DNA of 64,000 nt, taken from the NCBI RefSeq assembly GCF_900142525.1, contig NZ_FRBD01000001.1, positions 62,001-126,000 of the forward strand. The letters run 5' to 3'. The stretch is from Xylanibacter ruminicola (GTDB lineage Bacteria > Bacteroidota > Bacteroidia > Bacteroidales > Bacteroidaceae). How positions within the stretch are numbered: position 1 is the first letter of the stretch; each line of letters begins with the position of its first letter. The translations under genes were made by a program, and so were the position numbers. This document shows, piece by piece, positions 62,998 through 64,000 of the stretch. Under the pieces are notes generated by a model, which was given only the letters and a program-made list of their open reading frames with translations, did no database searches and was not told the origin of the DNA.

Positions 62998-64000
62998 CTA
63001 ATGCGCTGAGAGTATCTTATCATAAAGATCTATATACTTTTGATATTGAATCATCTCATCAAAATTATTGACAGCATGAGCACGGCAATTATCAGCATAA
63101 GCTTTTTTTCCTTTGCTTGTTATTTCCATAATAGCCTGAGACATAGCTATTGGAGTGTTTTCTCTTGTCACGATACCAAATCTCTTATCGTACCCGATAC
63201 TTTCAGAACAACCTCCCGTGTCGTATGTGACGATAGGTGTGCCACAGGCTATTGCCTCTAAATTAACAGTGGGAAAACTATCTTCATGGGTAGGATTAAT
63301 AAAAACATCAGCAGCCGAGTACATGTCGCACAACTCAGATACACTTTCCGTATGTTCTACTCCAATAATCCCAGAAGGTAACTGTTGAATTACTTCCTTT
63401 TGACATCCAACCATTATTATTGCAAATGAGTCATCCAATACCTTTCGAAGCTCAATAATATCATTTAAACCCTTTTTTATACCCCATTTACTTGAAACAG
63501 CAAGTAATATTTTTTTCCCTCGAACACCGTATTTATCCATAATAGACGCAGTGTTGCTGCTTGGTTTGAACCTGTCAATATTAATCCCGTTATGTATTGT
63601 AATAATATCCTTATCCTTTAAGAATGACTGTTTGACCATATTTCCTATCCAGTCTGACACTGTGATAATTGTTAGTTTGGGATTGCTTGAAAAATAGTAC
63701 TTTTTCTTTAGGTAGTTTTCTTTTGATCTATCTAAAAACCAACTTGAAGGATATGCTTTTTTTAATTGACAATCATAGCAACCCGTCTTCCATTTTTCAC
63801 AACCGACAAACGCGAAATGTGGACAATGACCAGTAAAAGCCCAACTATCATGGAATGTCCAAAAAACAGGAATATCTGTCTTGTTAAGATAATCAAACAA
63901 AATCGGATAATTCAGGTAATATGCATGAGTGACCTGAATCTGAATTATGTCTGGTTTTATCTTCTGAATAGTTGAAACCAATTTCCTGGTTGCAATCTTA
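62998..64000 (-). CDS. Glycosyltransferase (GT4), 5' end missing
   Basis: At least 330 residues of a GT-B glycosyltransferase. The frame is open past the TTG at 63981 to the window edge, so the N-terminal part is outside. It has FWTFHDSWAFTGHCPHF, the second-domain start ILLAVSSKWGIKKGLNDI, and EDSFPTVNLEAIACGTPIV, the nucleotide-sugar-binding region. A Cys cluster (GCEKWKTGCYDC) typical of WcaC-like enzymes is present. Confidence 0.88.
   Translation of the reverse strand, partial: KIATRKLVSTIQKIKPDIIQIQVTHAYYLNYPILFDYLNKTDIPVFWTFHDSWAFTGHCPHFAFVGCEKWKTGCYDCQLKKAYPSSWFLDRSKENYLKKKYYFSSNPKLTIITVSDWIGNMVKQSFLKDKDIITIHNGINIDRFKPSSNTASIMDKYGVRGKKILLAVSSKWGIKKGLNDIIELRKVLDDSFAIIMVGCQKEVIQQLPSGIIGVEHTESVSELCDMYSAADVFINPTHEDSFPTVNLEAIACGTPIVTYDTGGCSESIGYDKRFGIVTRENTPIAMSQAIMEITSKGKKAYADNCRAHAVNNFDEMIQYQKYIDLYDKILSAH

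Overview
The window looks like a Bacteroidales chromosome, probably a Prevotella/Bacteroides relative. The evidence is repeated TAnnTTTG -7 promoter boxes (typical of Bacteroidota) and a conjugation module laid out like the CTnDOT-type Bacteroides transposons (DUF4134/DUF4133 proteins, TraG, TraJ-TraK-TraL-TraM-TraN). The species cannot be fixed from the sequence alone.

Positions 1 to about 47,400 are most of an integrative conjugative element. It opens with the 3' part of a tyrosine-recombinase gene. A RadC-family gene, an AbiE-type toxin/antitoxin pair with a duplicated operator, and a serine recombinase follow. From 5.8 to 10.2 kb lie a phosphoribosyltransferase, a second RadC gene, a single-stranded-DNA-binding protein and small unknown genes, separated by unusually long tracts without convincing genes. 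At 10.23-10.55 kb there is an array of forty 8-bp units in one unbroken phase. Next to it is an oriT-like region, then a relaxosome accessory gene, the relaxase, a ParA ATPase and its partner.

At 14.7-18.9 kb sits a complete four-gene type II CBASS anti-phage system: patatin phospholipase, cyclic-nucleotide synthase, E1-E2 ligase and JAB peptidase. From 28.9 down to 19.0 kb a leftward operon encodes accessory DNA-processing proteins: topoisomerase III, a free-standing triple copy of its zinc module, a toprim protein and an ArdC-like anti-restriction protein. From 46.5 down to 30.2 kb a leftward operon encodes replication-type proteins, the mating-pair apparatus (pilin-like TraE to TraN) and the VirD4-type coupling protein. 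A cell-wall hydrolase on the plus strand lies between the two operons. A CI/LexA-like repressor at 46.7 kb is read away from the transfer operon, from two facing promoters about 30 bp apart, and is a likely control switch. The left end of the element is outside the window and the right end could not be located.

Positions 47.7-51.5 kb carry three leftward genes: a small helicase-associated-domain protein, a 700-residue protein with two HEPN-like R-x5-H motifs, and a class-3 lipase. The last two are a candidate undescribed defence pair. From 52 kb to the end, a leftward surface-polysaccharide locus encodes an epimerase, a sugar-1-phosphate nucleotidyltransferase, a GHMP sugar kinase, a PLP aminotransferase, a WbuC cupin, glycosyltransferases, an ATP-grasp enzyme, an initiating sugar transferase, a second epimerase and an acetyltransferase. 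Short degenerate tandem repeats with a strict period of 6, 7 or 9 bp lie in many spacers here, and even inside two genes.

I saw no rRNA, tRNA or CRISPR array. All calls come from reading the sequence; no database search was possible.
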